Assembly (NCBI RefSeq): GCF_937870815.1
Contig: NZ_CALMZS010000211.1
Coordinates: 1 to 64,000, forward strand
Direction: 5' to 3'
DNA: 64,000 nt
DNA from: an uncultured Brevundimonas sp.
GTDB taxonomy: Bacteria > Pseudomonadota > Alphaproteobacteria > Caulobacterales > Caulobacteraceae
Below the pieces are notes generated by a model. It saw only the letters and a program-made list of their open reading frames with translations. It did not search any database and was not told the origin of the DNA. Both the position numbers and the translations under genes were made by a program. Shown here piece after piece: positions 26,906-37,447 of this stretch. Every line of letters starts with the position of its first letter. Position 1 is the stretch's first letter.

Positions 26906-26921
26906 TATAACTTGTGTTATA
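26906..26921. promoter_or_regulatory. Inverted repeat TATAAC-TTGT-GTTATA, candidate TA operator
   Basis: Perfect 6-bp arms in the 46-bp divergent gap between rnhA and the AbrB-like gene. Confidence 0.5.
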
Positions 26922-26946
26922 TAGTGATCCCAAAGCGAGGCCAGTC

Positions 26947-27174
26947 ATGATTGCGCTCAAGGTCACCCAAGTCGGAAACTCGGTCGGCGTCATTCTCCCC
27001 AAGGAAGCGTTGAACGACCTCGGCGTCAGCAAGGGCGACACGCTATATCTGACCCGCGCCCCAGATGGATCGATGCGGGTTTCGGCCTACGACGACAAGG
27101 TTCAGCAGCAGATCGCGCTCGGCGAGCGGCTGATGGATGAGCACCGCGACGTCTTTCGCGCCCTGGCGAAATGA
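26947..27174 (+). CDS. AbrB/MazE-type antitoxin
   Basis: [37 protein letters not shown]. Confidence 0.88.
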   Translation: MIALKVTQVGNSVGVILPKEALNDLGVSKGDTLYLTRAPDGSMRVSAYDDKVQQQIALGERLMDEHRDVFRALAK

Positions 27175-27566
27175 CGACGCGCGAACCGATCTGGGTCGAG
27201 AAGCAGGCCATCATCGCGTTGCATGACCGCTCGCTCGCCCTGCACGGGGGGCCCAGCGGCATCCGCGACGAAGGCCTGCTTGAGTCGGCGCTGCAAAGGC
27301 CGGTGAATCGATTCTTCTATGAGGACGAAACCAGCATCGCGGTTCTGGCGGCGACCTATGCGGTCGGCGTCGCGTCCAATCATCCATTCGTCGATGGAAA
27401 CAAGCGCGCAGCCTATCAGGCCCTGATCCTGTTCCTGTCCTTGAACGGAACTCCGCTTCAGGCCAGACCTGTCGATGCGATCAACACCATGCTGGGCGTC
27501 GCCGCCGGCCGGATCGACATCGACACGCTCGCCGCCTGGGTTCGCGCCAACAGCGCGGCGACCTGA
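27171..27566 (+). CDS. Doc-type toxin (Fic fold, death-on-curing)
   Basis: GPSGIRDEGLLESAL and HPFVDGNKRAAY Fic/Doc motif; overlaps the antitoxin gene. Confidence 0.9.
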   Translation: MTTREPIWVEKQAIIALHDRSLALHGGPSGIRDEGLLESALQRPVNRFFYEDETSIAVLAATYAVGVASNHPFVDGNKRAAYQALILFLSLNGTPLQARPVDAINTMLGVAAGRIDIDTLAAWVRANSAAT

Positions 27567-27657
27567 CGCGGCATTCGCTTGGCGTCGCGCCACTGAACGG
27601 CCTATATGCGGCGGAATGGATTGAGCGGGTCGGTCGATCCGATTGAGGAGATTGCGC

Positions 27658-27876
27658 GTGGGCTCATTCAGCATCTGGCACTGGGCCATCGTCATCATCG
27701 TGGTGCTGCTGCTGTTCGGCGGCCGCGGCAAGCTGTCCGGCCTGATGGGCGATGCGGCCAAGGGCGTGAAGGCGTTCCGCGACGGGCTGAAGGACACCGA
27801 CGGCGACAAGCCGAAGGACGAGCGCGCCGGCGCCCTGCCCCGCACCGACGCCGAAAAAGAAGACCTGAAGTCGTAG
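27658..27876 (+). CDS. tatA: Sec-independent translocase TatA
   Basis: [43 protein letters not shown]. Confidence 0.95.
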   Translation: MGSFSIWHWAIVIIVVLLLFGGRGKLSGLMGDAAKGVKAFRDGLKDTDGDKPKDERAGALPRTDAEKEDLKS

Positions 27877-27905
27877 GCCCCGTTTCACGTCGGAGACCCT
27901 GACGG

Positions 27906-28433
27906 ATGGGTGGACTAGGCCCCGGCATCGGCGGGCTTGAAATCCTTGTCATCGGACTGGTGGCCCTGCTGGTCGTCGGGCCGAAGGACCTGCCTGTGCT
28001 GATGCGCAAGGTCGGCAGGGCCATGGCCAAGGCCCGGGCCATGGCCAACGAGTTCCGCTCGAGCTTCGACGAGATGGCGCGGCAGTCGGAGCTCGACGAG
28101 CTGCGCAAGGAGGTCGAGGCGCTGCGCACCGGCCAGATGGTTCCCCTCGGGGCCGAGGCCGACGCCGCCTTCCGCGACATCCGCGACGATCTGAACAAAC
28201 CGCTCTACGACCCCGCCCCGCAACCGGCGCTGACGGGGCCGGAGGAGTGGCCGGAGAGCACGCCGGTTACGGAGCCCCCCGAACCTTCGGTGGAACCCAG
28301 GCCCAGGGCGAAGCCACGCGTGCGGTCGGCGGCGCCTGAAAAGGCGAAGACGCCGCCGCCCGCCAAGGCGGCCTCCGTAAAATCCGCCGCCGGCAAATCC
28401 CGACCGATCCGGGCGAAAAAGGCGGACCTGTGA
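27906..28433 (+). CDS. tatB: Sec-independent translocase TatB
   Basis: GIGGLEILVIGLVALLVVGPKDLPVLMRKVGRAM. Confidence 0.95.
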   Translation: MGGLGPGIGGLEILVIGLVALLVVGPKDLPVLMRKVGRAMAKARAMANEFRSSFDEMARQSELDELRKEVEALRTGQMVPLGAEADAAFRDIRDDLNKPLYDPAPQPALTGPEEWPESTPVTEPPEPSVEPRPRAKPRVRSAAPEKAKTPPPAKAASVKSAAGKSRPIRAKKADL

Positions 28434-29320
28434 GCCGGCTCGAACACGACGAGGCGGAGATCGAGGCGTCCCGCGCGCCCCTGATGGACCATCTGATCGA
28501 GCTGCGCGGCCGGCTGGTGGTCTGCGTGGTCGCCTTCGTGATCGGCTTCATCGGCTGTTTCGCCTTCGCGGAGCCGCTGTACATCTTCCTGGTCAAGCCG
28601 TTCGCCGCGGCGGCGGCCTTCCACCAGTCGGTCGGACCGGGGGGTCATGTGTCGCCGCTGGACCTGATCCTGGGCACGGCGGGGCTGAAGCCCCTGCCCG
28701 GCGTCGACGGCCAGACGGTCAATCTGATCTATACGGCGCCGCTGGAAATCCTGTTCACCAAGATGAAGCTGGCGGGGTTCGGGGCGGTCGTCGTGGCCTT
28801 CCCGGTCCTGGCCTGGCAGCTGTACCGGTTCGTGGCGCCGGGCCTGTACCGCAATGAAAAGGGCGCCTTCCTGCCCTTTCTGATCGCCGCGCCGCTGCTG
28901 TTCCTGCTGGGCGCGGCCCTGGTCTATTTCGTCATGCTGCCGTTCGTGATGTGGTTTTCGCTCAGCCAGCAGATCACCGGCGGCGGCGTCTCGGCCGAGC
29001 TGCTGCCCAAGGTCTCGGACTATCTGAACCTGGTCACCGCCCTGCTCCTCGCCTTCGGCCTGTGTTTCCAGCTGCCGGTGGTGATGACCCTGCTGGGCCT
29101 GGCGGGGATCATCTCGTCGAAGGTGATGGCCGAGGGGCGGCGCTACGCCATCGTCGGGGTGGTCGTGGTCGCCGCCGTGGTCACCCCGCCCGACCCGATC
29201 AGCCAGCTGATGCTGGCCGTGCCTCTGGTGCTGCTCTACGAGGTGTCGATCTGGTGCGTGCGGCTGATCGAGCTGCGCCGACGCAAGGCCGATGCGGCCG
29301 AGGCTCAGGCCAGCGCCTGA
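28430..29320 (+). CDS. tatC: Sec-independent translocase TatC
   Basis: MDHLIELRGRLVVCVVAFVIGF; multi-TM; follows tatAB. Confidence 0.96.
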   Translation: MSRLEHDEAEIEASRAPLMDHLIELRGRLVVCVVAFVIGFIGCFAFAEPLYIFLVKPFAAAAAFHQSVGPGGHVSPLDLILGTAGLKPLPGVDGQTVNLIYTAPLEILFTKMKLAGFGAVVVAFPVLAWQLYRFVAPGLYRNEKGAFLPFLIAAPLLFLLGAALVYFVMLPFVMWFSLSQQITGGGVSAELLPKVSDYLNLVTALLLAFGLCFQLPVVMTLLGLAGIISSKVMAEGRRYAIVGVVVVAAVVTPPDPISQLMLAVPLVLLYEVSIWCVRLIELRRRKADAAEAQASA

Positions 29321-29754
29321 ACGGGATCGATCACCTCGATCCGGGGGAACAGGGGCCGCAGATGGGCGAGGTTCCAGGTCACCACGATCTGAAGGCCGGC
29401 GTGGACGGCGGCTTGTCCGATCAAATAATCGTAGATCCGGGCGCCCATCCCGCCATTGTCACCGTAGCGCAGGACCGCGTCCAAAGTCTGGGCCGGCGTC
29501 ATACCGACAAGTTCCGCCGAGCCGGCGACGCTTCGCAGAGACGCCACGGCGCGGGCTGGTGGCCATTTGTAGGGAGAAGCAGCGTTAAGACGGGTCAGAG
29601 TCGTGAACGTCTCGGCATAGCTGTGCGCCGCGACCGCCAGCAGCTTCAAGGGCGCCTGGCCCAATAGCACGACCGATGGCTCATGGTGTGGGTGGTCGGC
29701 GTCGAGCGCAGCGATGATGACATTGCTGTCGATCAGCGCCCTACGAGATATCAT
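29305..29754 (-). CDS. PIN-domain toxin (VapC-like)
   Basis: RRALIDSNVIIAALDADHPHHEPS... IYDYLIGQAAVHAGLQIVVTWNLAHLR. Confidence 0.85.
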   Translation of the reverse strand: MISRRALIDSNVIIAALDADHPHHEPSVVLLGQAPLKLLAVAAHSYAETFTTLTRLNAASPYKWPPARAVASLRSVAGSAELVGMTPAQTLDAVLRYGDNGGMGARIYDYLIGQAAVHAGLQIVVTWNLAHLRPLFPRIEVIDPVQALA

Positions 29755-30016
29755 CGGCGCGCTCACTCCGGGCAGCGTCGATAGCAGCCAGACTTTCTTC
29801 CAGGGTGATCGTCCGGCCGGTGGCTTTTTTAACCAGAATCCGGCCCTTCCAAACCATCCCTTCCGGCGCGATGCGTTCACCGGGAGGCTCGTAAGCCCGC
29901 AAGGCATCCTCCACGACCCGTGTCGTCGATAGGCCTGTCTGCCGCGCCAACGCCGCGGCCCGCTCACGTGCGAAGCGCGAGCGTACGTTGAGCTGCGTCT
30001 GATCCGGGCGTGCCAT
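29741..30016 (-). CDS. Antitoxin-like protein paired with the PIN toxin
   Basis: N-terminal RHH-like segment (ARPDQTQLNVRSRFARERAAALARQTGLSTTRVVEDALRAY); overlaps the PIN gene. Confidence 0.7.
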   Translation of the reverse strand: MARPDQTQLNVRSRFARERAAALARQTGLSTTRVVEDALRAYEPPGERIAPEGMVWKGRILVKKATGRTITLEESLAAIDAARSERADDIS

Positions 30017-30159
30017 GTGATCATGGATAGCATGATGACACCTGAAACGCTAGCACTCCTGGCAAGGATGCTAGCAGCCATCCGTCCTGACAATATTGGC
30101 GACCGGAACCACGGCCGAGCGGGGCCGTTTGCACGGGGTCCCATTCAGGAGTCCCGTCC

Positions 30160-30438
30160 ATGACCCGCTTCGCCCGTCTGACCGCCGCCGCCTCGATCAG
30201 CGCCCTCGCCCTGGCCGCCGCGGCCTGCACACCCGCCGACAACAATGCCGACGCCGACCGCGAAACCGACACCACGACCATCATCGAGCGCGAGGTCCCG
30301 GCCGACCCGGTCGTGGTCGAGCGCGAAGTGCCGGTCCCGACCCCGCCCGTGGTCGTCGAGCGGGACCGCCGCGACGGCGACAGCACCACCATCCGCGCCA
30401 ACGAGAACGGCCTCGAGGTCGAGACGACCAACCGTTAG
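30160..30438 (+). CDS. Small lipoprotein, hypothetical
   Basis: MTRFARLTAAASISALALAAAAC lipobox; VEREVPVP-type low-complexity region. Confidence 0.65.
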   Translation: MTRFARLTAAASISALALAAAACTPADNNADADRETDTTTIIEREVPADPVVVEREVPVPTPPVVVERDRRDGDSTTIRANENGLEVETTNR

Positions 30439-30468
30439 GTGCAATCTACATTCGACGATAGTTTGACC

Positions 30469-30515
30469 CCTTGTCATCCCGGATCGCCGCCTTGCGGTGT
30501 CCGGGGATGACAAGG
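30469..30515. repeat. REP-like hairpin, CCTTGTCATCCC...GGGATGACAAGG family
   Basis: CCTTGTCATCCCGGATCGCCGCCTTGCGGTGTCCGGGGATGACAAGG. Related copies at 36256 and 36433. Confidence 0.85.
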
Positions 30516-30567
30516 CGCGCACGCCCGCATCCGGCATAGTCGCCGCATGAACGGCCAAGCCCAGGCC

Positions 30568-30603
30568 CAAAAAGGGCGCCGGACGGTTTCGCGTCCGGCG
30601 CCC
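30568..30603 (-). terminator. Rho-independent terminator of glnA
   Basis: GGGCGCCGGACG-GTTTCG-CGTCCGGCGCCC stem followed by a T-run on the minus strand (AAAAA on plus), downstream of the glnA stop. Confidence 0.85.
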
Positions 30604-30628
30604 TTCGATCGTCAGCCCCGGCTGTCGA

Positions 30629-32035
30629 TCAGCAGCTGTAGTACATGTCGAATTCGACCGGGTGCGGGTGCAGTTGCAGCCGCATCACCTCTTCCATCTT
30701 CAGCTCGATGTAGCTGTCGATGAAGTCGTCATCCATGACGCCGCCCTTCTTGAGGAAGGCGCGGTCCTTGTCGAGGTTGTCGAGCGCTTCCTTCAGCGAG
30801 CCGCAGACCTCGGGGATGTTGCCGCGCTCTTCCGGCGGCAGGTCGTAGAGGTTCTTGTCGGCGGCGGCGCCCGGATCGATGCGGTTCTCGATGCCGTCGA
30901 GGCCGGCCATCAGCAGGGCCACGAAGGTCAGATAGGGATTGCCCATCGGATCGGGGAAGCGGGCTTCGATGCGCTTGGCCTTGGGCGAATTGACCCAGGG
31001 GATGCGGATCGAGGCCGAGCGGTTGCGCGACGAATAGGCCAGTTTCACCGGCGCCTCATAGCCGGGAACGAGGCGCTTGTACGAATTGGTGGTCGAGTTG
31101 GCGAAGGCGTTGACGGCCTTGGCGTGTTTGATGATGCCGCCGATGTACCACAGGCACAGGTCCGACAGGCCGGCGTATTTGTCGCCCGCGAACAGCGGCT
31201 TGCCGTCGCGCCAGATCGACTGGTGCACGTGCATGCCCGAGCCGTTGTCGCCGAAGGTCGGCTTGGCCATGAAGGTGGCCGACTTGCCATAGGCGGCGGC
31301 GACGTTGTGGATGACGTATTTGTAGAGCTGCAGCCGGTCGGCCATGGTCAGCAGGTCGCTGAATTTCAGGCCGAGTTCGTGCTGGGCGGGCGCGACCTCG
31401 TGGTGGTGCTTCTCGGGCTGCATGCCGAGGTCGCGCATGACGCCGAGCATCTCGCCGCGCAGGTCCTGGGCGCTGTCGACCGGATTGACCGGGAAATAGC
31501 CGCCCTTGGGTCCCGGGCGGTGGCCCATGTTGCCTTCGGAATATTCGGCGCCCGTGTTGGCCGGCAGCTCGATCGAATCATAGCTGTAGCCGGTGTCGTG
31601 CGGCTGGGTGCTCCAGCGCACGTCGTCGAAGATGAAGAATTCCGCTTCCGGGCCGAAGAAGACGGTGTCGCCGACGCCGGAGGACTGGACATAGGCCAGG
31701 GCCTTCTTGGCCATCGAGCGGCTGTCGCGGTTGTAGGGCTCGCCGGTGTCCGGGTTCAGCACGTCGCAGAACAGGAACAGGGTCGTCTGCTGGTAGAAGG
31801 GATCGATCCAGTAGCCGTTCAGGTCCGGCTTGAGCAGCATGTCGGACTCGTTGATCGCCTTCCAGCCGGCGATGGAGGAGCCGTCGAACATCGTCCCCTC
31901 TTCGAGGAACTCCTCATCGACCAGGTCGATGTCGAAGGTGACGTGCTGCATTCGCCCCCTGGTGTCGGTGAAGCGCAGATCGACGTACTGGACGTCCTTT
32001 TCCTTGATCTCCGAAAGGATTTTCTTGGCGGTCAT
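30629..32035 (-). CDS. glnA: Glutamine synthetase type I
   Basis: [39 protein letters not shown]. Confidence 0.97.
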   Translation of the reverse strand: MTAKKILSEIKEKDVQYVDLRFTDTRGRMQHVTFDIDLVDEEFLEEGTMFDGSSIAGWKAINESDMLLKPDLNGYWIDPFYQQTTLFLFCDVLNPDTGEPYNRDSRSMAKKALAYVQSSGVGDTVFFGPEAEFFIFDDVRWSTQPHDTGYSYDSIELPANTGAEYSEGNMGHRPGPKGGYFPVNPVDSAQDLRGEMLGVMRDLGMQPEKHHHEVAPAQHELGLKFSDLLTMADRLQLYKYVIHNVAAAYGKSATFMAKPTFGDNGSGMHVHQSIWRDGKPLFAGDKYAGLSDLCLWYIGGIIKHAKAVNAFANSTTNSYKRLVPGYEAPVKLAYSSRNRSASIRIPWVNSPKAKRIEARFPDPMGNPYLTFVALLMAGLDGIENRIDPGAAADKNLYDLPPEERGNIPEVCGSLKEALDNLDKDRAFLKKGGVMDDDFIDSYIELKMEEVMRLQLHPHPVEFDMYYSC

Positions 32036-32105
32036 TCTCGGGGTCCGTTTCTTGGGGAGGATGGTGAGACGGCCGCCCCGGAGAGGCGGCCGTCGGTCTT
32101 GGCGA

Positions 32106-33422
<1,317 letters not shown>

Positions 33423-33470
33423 TCATCGAACCAGCCTATTGCGGGCGTCCTCGTCGCCGGAGCGCCCGCC

Positions 33471-34241
33471 TTGCTGATCGTCCTGTCCCCGGCCAAGCGG
33501 CTGGATTTCACCGAAGCCGATCCGGCCCTGCCCGCCTCGGAACGGCGCTTCCGCGAGGATACGGCGTCGCTGGCCCGGACCGCGCGCGGCCGCAGCGTCG
33601 CCGAGCTTCGCCGGCTGATGAGCCTGTCCGACGATCTGGCGCGGCTGAACCGGGCCCGGTTCCAGGCCTTTGCGGCCGATTCGACGGACGGCGTGCAGGC
33701 CGCCTTCGCCTTCGCCGGCGACGTCTATGAGGGCCTGGGCGCGCGCGAACTGGACGCCGGGTCGCTCGAATGGGCCCAGGACCGCCTCCGCATCCTGTCG
33801 GGACTCTACGGCCTGCTGCGGCCGCTGGACCGGATCCAGCCGTACCGTCTGGAGATGGGGACGCGGCTGAAGACGCGGCGGGGATCGAGCCTGTACGACT
33901 TCTGGGGCGACCGCATCTCCAGATGCCTCAACGCCGACGCGGAGGGCCACGCCGATCCGACGCTGGTCAACCTGGCCAGCCAGGAATATTTCGGGGCCGT
34001 CGACGCCCGGGCGCTGAAACTGCCGGTGGTGACCCCGCATTTCCGCGAATCGCGCGACGGCGAGAGCCGGATCATCTCCTTCTTCGCCAAGCGGGCGCGG
34101 GGCGGCATGGCCCGGTTCGCCATCGACGAGCGGATCGAGCGGGCCGAGGACCTGAAGGCCTTCGACCGCGACGGCTACCGCTTCGACAAGGCCGCCTCGA
34201 CCGCGACGGACTGGATATTCATCAGGTCAGGAAATTCCTGA
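33471..34241 (+). CDS. yaaA: YaaA family peroxide-stress protein
   Basis: LLIVLSPAKRLDF, VYEGLGA, RILSGLYGLLRPLDRIQPYRLEMG; TTG start. Confidence 0.93.
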   Translation: MLIVLSPAKRLDFTEADPALPASERRFREDTASLARTARGRSVAELRRLMSLSDDLARLNRARFQAFAADSTDGVQAAFAFAGDVYEGLGARELDAGSLEWAQDRLRILSGLYGLLRPLDRIQPYRLEMGTRLKTRRGSSLYDFWGDRISRCLNADAEGHADPTLVNLASQEYFGAVDARALKLPVVTPHFRESRDGESRIISFFAKRARGGMARFAIDERIERAEDLKAFDRDGYRFDKAASTATDWIFIRSGNS

Positions 34242-34306
34242 GGCCCTGTCGCCTTCGCAGACGCGAAGGGCTAGGCTGACCGCGAGACACAGACGGACGA
34301 GACCCC

Positions 34307-35155
34307 ATGTTCCAATGGCCCAAACGCGCGGACGGCCCGGAAGCCGGACACGCGCCCTTCCGCGACATCGGCGACCTCAAGGGTCAGGTGGCGGTGATCT
34401 CGGGCTCGACCTCGGGCATCGGCCTGGCCTTCGCCCGCGCCATCGCCTCGCGCGGCGGCGAGGTGGTGCTGAACGGCCTCGGCGATCCCTCGGAGATCGA
34501 GCGCACCCGGGCCGAGATGGAGGCCGGCTGCGGCGTGCGGGTGCGCTATCACGGGGCCGACATGCGGCGCGGCGACGAGGTCGCCGACATGGTCGCCTAC
34601 GGCCGGCACCAGCTGGGCCGGGTCGACATCCTGATCAACAACGCCGGGGTCCAGCACGTCGAGGCGGTCGAGAAATTCCCGTCCGACAAATGGGAGCAGA
34701 TCATCGCCGTCAACCTGTCCTCGACCTTCTATGCGACGCGGGCGGCGATCCCGATCATGAAGGCCCAGGGACGCGGCCGCATCATCAACGTCGCCTCGGC
34801 CCACGGCCTCGTGGCCAGCCCGTTCAAGTCGGCCTATGTCGCGGCCAAGCACGGCGTCCTCGGCTTCACCAAGACGGTGGCGCTGGAAGTCGCCCAGGAC
34901 AACATCACCTGCAACGCCATCTGCCCCGGCTATGTCGAGACCCCGCTGGTGCAGCAGCAGATCGCCGACCAGGCGCGGGCGCGGGGGATGTCGAAGGAGG
35001 CGGTGCTGAAGGAGGTCATCCTCGGCTCGCAACCGACCAAGCGGTTCGTCACCACCGACGAACTGACCGGGATGATGCTGTATCTGGTCAGCGATCTCGG
35101 CGCCTCGGCCAATGGGGCCAGCTTCTCGATCGACGGCGGGTGGACGGCGCAGTAG
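34307..35155 (+). CDS. 3-hydroxybutyrate dehydrogenase (SDR)
   Basis: SDR motifs SGSTSGIGLAFA, NNAGVQHVEAVEKFP, YVAAKHGVLGFTK; ICPGYVETPLVQQQI. Confidence 0.88.
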   Translation: MFQWPKRADGPEAGHAPFRDIGDLKGQVAVISGSTSGIGLAFARAIASRGGEVVLNGLGDPSEIERTRAEMEAGCGVRVRYHGADMRRGDEVADMVAYGRHQLGRVDILINNAGVQHVEAVEKFPSDKWEQIIAVNLSSTFYATRAAIPIMKAQGRGRIINVASAHGLVASPFKSAYVAAKHGVLGFTKTVALEVAQDNITCNAICPGYVETPLVQQQIADQARARGMSKEAVLKEVILGSQPTKRFVTTDELTGMMLYLVSDLGASANGASFSIDGGWTAQ

Positions 35156-35169
35156 GGGAAGGGACCCGA

Positions 35170-35715
35170 ATGAAGCAGCGCAGGAGGAAGCTGCTTTTGC
35201 CGGCTGCCGCGCTCCTGCTCGTCAGTCTGGCATTGACCTTCTGCGGGCCGCTGGACACCGCCGCGCGTCTATACAACTTTTCCGCCCTGACCAATGAAAA
35301 GGTGGTCAGGGAAGCTCGCGACTATGTCGATCAGCGGGCCGACGGACAGCAGGCCGCGTGCCTCTATGTTGTGAGGTGTGACGGAGACAAGGCGCGTTTG
35401 GCGCTCGTTCCCGCCTTGACTGCCTCGGCCCTGAAAGAAGCGAAGGGCGACATCTGGCAAAGGCGAACCAGCGGGTTTTGTCCCGGTCGAACAACCAATA
35501 TAGGCCTGCAGTTGATCCCCGAGATCGGCGGTGAGCCACAGATCGAATCCATCGCATTGGCCCGTTGGTCGTTCTTCAATGACCGCTTCATTCCTCGCTC
35601 CGGGCGGTTTCAAAGCGGCTCGTTTAGCGACGAACCCTGGGAGCCCTGCACACTGGAACGGGCGCTGATCCGCAGCCCTGGAGCCGCTACCCCACAAACC
35701 CCGCCACGCGCCTGA
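35170..35715 (+). CDS. Hypothetical secreted/membrane-anchored protein
   Basis: N-terminal hydrophobic signal; the last codons read antisense across the sua5-end duplicate. Confidence 0.6.
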   Translation: MKQRRRKLLLPAAALLLVSLALTFCGPLDTAARLYNFSALTNEKVVREARDYVDQRADGQQAACLYVVRCDGDKARLALVPALTASALKEAKGDIWQRRTSGFCPGRTTNIGLQLIPEIGGEPQIESIALARWSFFNDRFIPRSGRFQSGSFSDEPWEPCTLERALIRSPGAATPQTPPRA

Positions 35716-35777
35716 GCGGGTCGTTGATCGCCTCGCCCGGCCCGCGCACCGGGGTTGGCGACACCGCAGGTGCCCGG
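35691..35777 (-). pseudogene. Detached duplicate of the sua5/yrdC 3' end
   Basis: The reverse strand encodes VSPTPVRGPGEAINDPLRRVAGFVG*, versus VSPIPAHGLGEAINDRLRRAAGFVG* at the end of the real gene at 36485. Confidence 0.8.
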
Positions 35778-35839
35778 TGACACCCGATCCGCCCCCCCTC
35801 AGCAGCAGGAACAGGTGGCGACTTCGCGGAGGCCAAACC

Positions 35840-36160
35840 TCACGTCAGCGCGTGGACCGAGGTGTGGCCCACGGCTTCGCGGCTGGGGCGGATGACGATT
35901 TCCACGTCATGTTCGAGGGCGTTGAGGAAGCTCATCAGCTTCTCGACGGAGAAGTGGTCCAGCCGATAGTTGACGAGCGCCGACACCCTGGACTGGGGAA
36001 CGCCCAGCACCCCGGCCGCCTGGGTCTGTTTCAGCCGGCGTTCCTTGAGCAGGGCGTTGACCGCCATCGCCAGCCGCGTCTTGGTTTGCCGGTCGGCGGC
36101 GTCCGGAAGGCCCAGATCGGCGAAGACGTTGCCGCCGCCTTCGGTGATGTCATTCGCCAT
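35840..36160 (-). CDS. XRE-family regulator/HigA-like antitoxin, no adjacent toxin
   Basis: NALLKERRLKQTQAAGVLGVPQSRVSALVNYRLDHFSVEKLMSFLNALEHDVEIVIRP. Confidence 0.85.
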   Translation of the reverse strand: MANDITEGGGNVFADLGLPDAADRQTKTRLAMAVNALLKERRLKQTQAAGVLGVPQSRVSALVNYRLDHFSVEKLMSFLNALEHDVEIVIRPSREAVGHTSVHALT

Positions 36161-36255
36161 GTTTACCTGCCTTGCCCTTGGCGGGCTTCTCCGGACCCGA
36201 GGGCATGCAGCGGTGGCTATACCCATTTTGGTATGGTCAACAAGGAGCACGGGCG

Positions 36256-36474
36256 CCTTGTCATCCCCGACGGAGCGAAGCGGAGATCGGGGACGCTTGA
36301 ACGCGTGATCCGATCCTCCCGGAAGCGGCGTCAGCCGATGTCCGGGAGACAGGCTGAAGATAACGGCGCGGCCGCCGCCCTGCTCCCGGACAATCGCTTC
36401 GCGACTTCCGGGAGGCTGAACAGTGGCGCATGCCGTCCCGGATCGCCGCTTGCGCGGCGTCCGGGATGACAAGG
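36256..36474. repeat. REP cluster: four hairpins, outer pair inverted
   Basis: Outer copies of the TTGTCATCCC family at 36256..36296 and 36433..36474. Inner CTCCCGGA...TCCGGGAG hairpins at 36316..36348 and 36383..36414. Confidence 0.8.
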
Positions 36475-36484
36475 CGTCCGCCTC

Positions 36485-37447
36485 TTAACCCACGAACCCC
36501 GCCGCCCGCCTGAGCCGGTCGTTGATCGCCTCGCCGAGGCCGTGCGCCGGTATGGGCGACACGGCGATGCCCGCCGGGCGTTCGCGGTCGGCCTCGCGCA
36601 GGCGGCGGAACAGGTTGGCGGCGGCCTCGCGCAGGTCGCCGGAGGGACTGAGGCTCCAGCGCGGCTGGCCGGCGCCGGGGCCGAAGCCGAGCAGGATTTC
36701 GCCCTCCCTCGCCGAGTCGGCGTTGATCCGCACCGGGGCGTCGGGGGCATAGTGCAAGGCCGTTCGGCCGGGGGAGCGATGCCCTTCCCCGTTCCGCTCC
36801 AGCGGGCCGACCACGGCCTCGATCTCCGCGCGGGTCACCGAGCCGGGGCGCAGCAGGGCGACGCGGCCGCCCAGCACCGAGACCACGGTGCTCTCGACCC
36901 CGACGGCGCAGGGGCCGCCGTCCACGGCGTCGGCGGCGGCGAAGCCGGTCTCTTCCAGGGCGTCCTCGAAGGTGGTCGGGCTGGGCCGGCCCGAGCGGTT
37001 GGCCGAGGGCGCCACGACCGGACGCCCGAAGGCGGCGATGATGGCGCGGGCGCGGACGTGACCCGGCGCCCGCACGGCGACGCTGTCGAGGCCGGCGCGG
37101 GCGAGGTCGCAGACCCGGTCGCGGTCGCGCACCGGCGCCACGATGGTCAGCGGGCCGGGCCAGAAGGCCTCGGCCAGGGCGCGGGCGCGGGCGTCGAAGA
37201 CGGCGATCGCCTCGGCCTCGACGGCGTCGGCGACGTGGGCGATCAGGGGATTGAAGCGCGGCCGGCCCTTGGCCTCGAAGAGGCTGGCGACGGCGGCGGC
37301 GTTGCCGGCGTCGGCGGCGAGGCCGTAGACCGTCTCGGTCGGCAGGATGACGAGGCCGCCCGCCCTCAGGGCCTCGACGGCCTGGGCGTCAGACGCGCCT
37401 GAAGCGCCGCCCGCGCCGTCGCCTGCCGTCCGACCAGCCTGTTCCAA
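36485..37447 (-). CDS. L-threonylcarbamoyladenylate synthase (Sua5/YrdC)
   Basis: LRAGGLVILPTETVYGLAADAGN, KGRPRFNPLIAHV, VAPSANRSGRPSPTTFEDAL plus C-terminal Sua5 domain. Start codon may be further downstream. Confidence 0.93.
   Translation of the reverse strand: MEQAGRTAGDGAGGASGASDAQAVEALRAGGLVILPTETVYGLAADAGNAAAVASLFEAKGRPRFNPLIAHVADAVEAEAIAVFDARARALAEAFWPGPLTIVAPVRDRDRVCDLARAGLDSVAVRAPGHVRARAIIAAFGRPVVAPSANRSGRPSPTTFEDALEETGFAAADAVDGGPCAVGVESTVVSVLGGRVALLRPGSVTRAEIEAVVGPLERNGEGHRSPGRTALHYAPDAPVRINADSAREGEILLGFGPGAGQPRWSLSPSGDLREAAANLFRRLREADRERPAGIAVSPIPAHGLGEAINDRLRRAAGFVG

Noticed and set aside
35170-35715. C-terminal tail of the hypothetical protein as a conserved domain
   Set aside because: The final codons (ATPQTPPRA) arise from antisense reading of the duplicated sua5 3' end, so the native C-terminus is uncertain.
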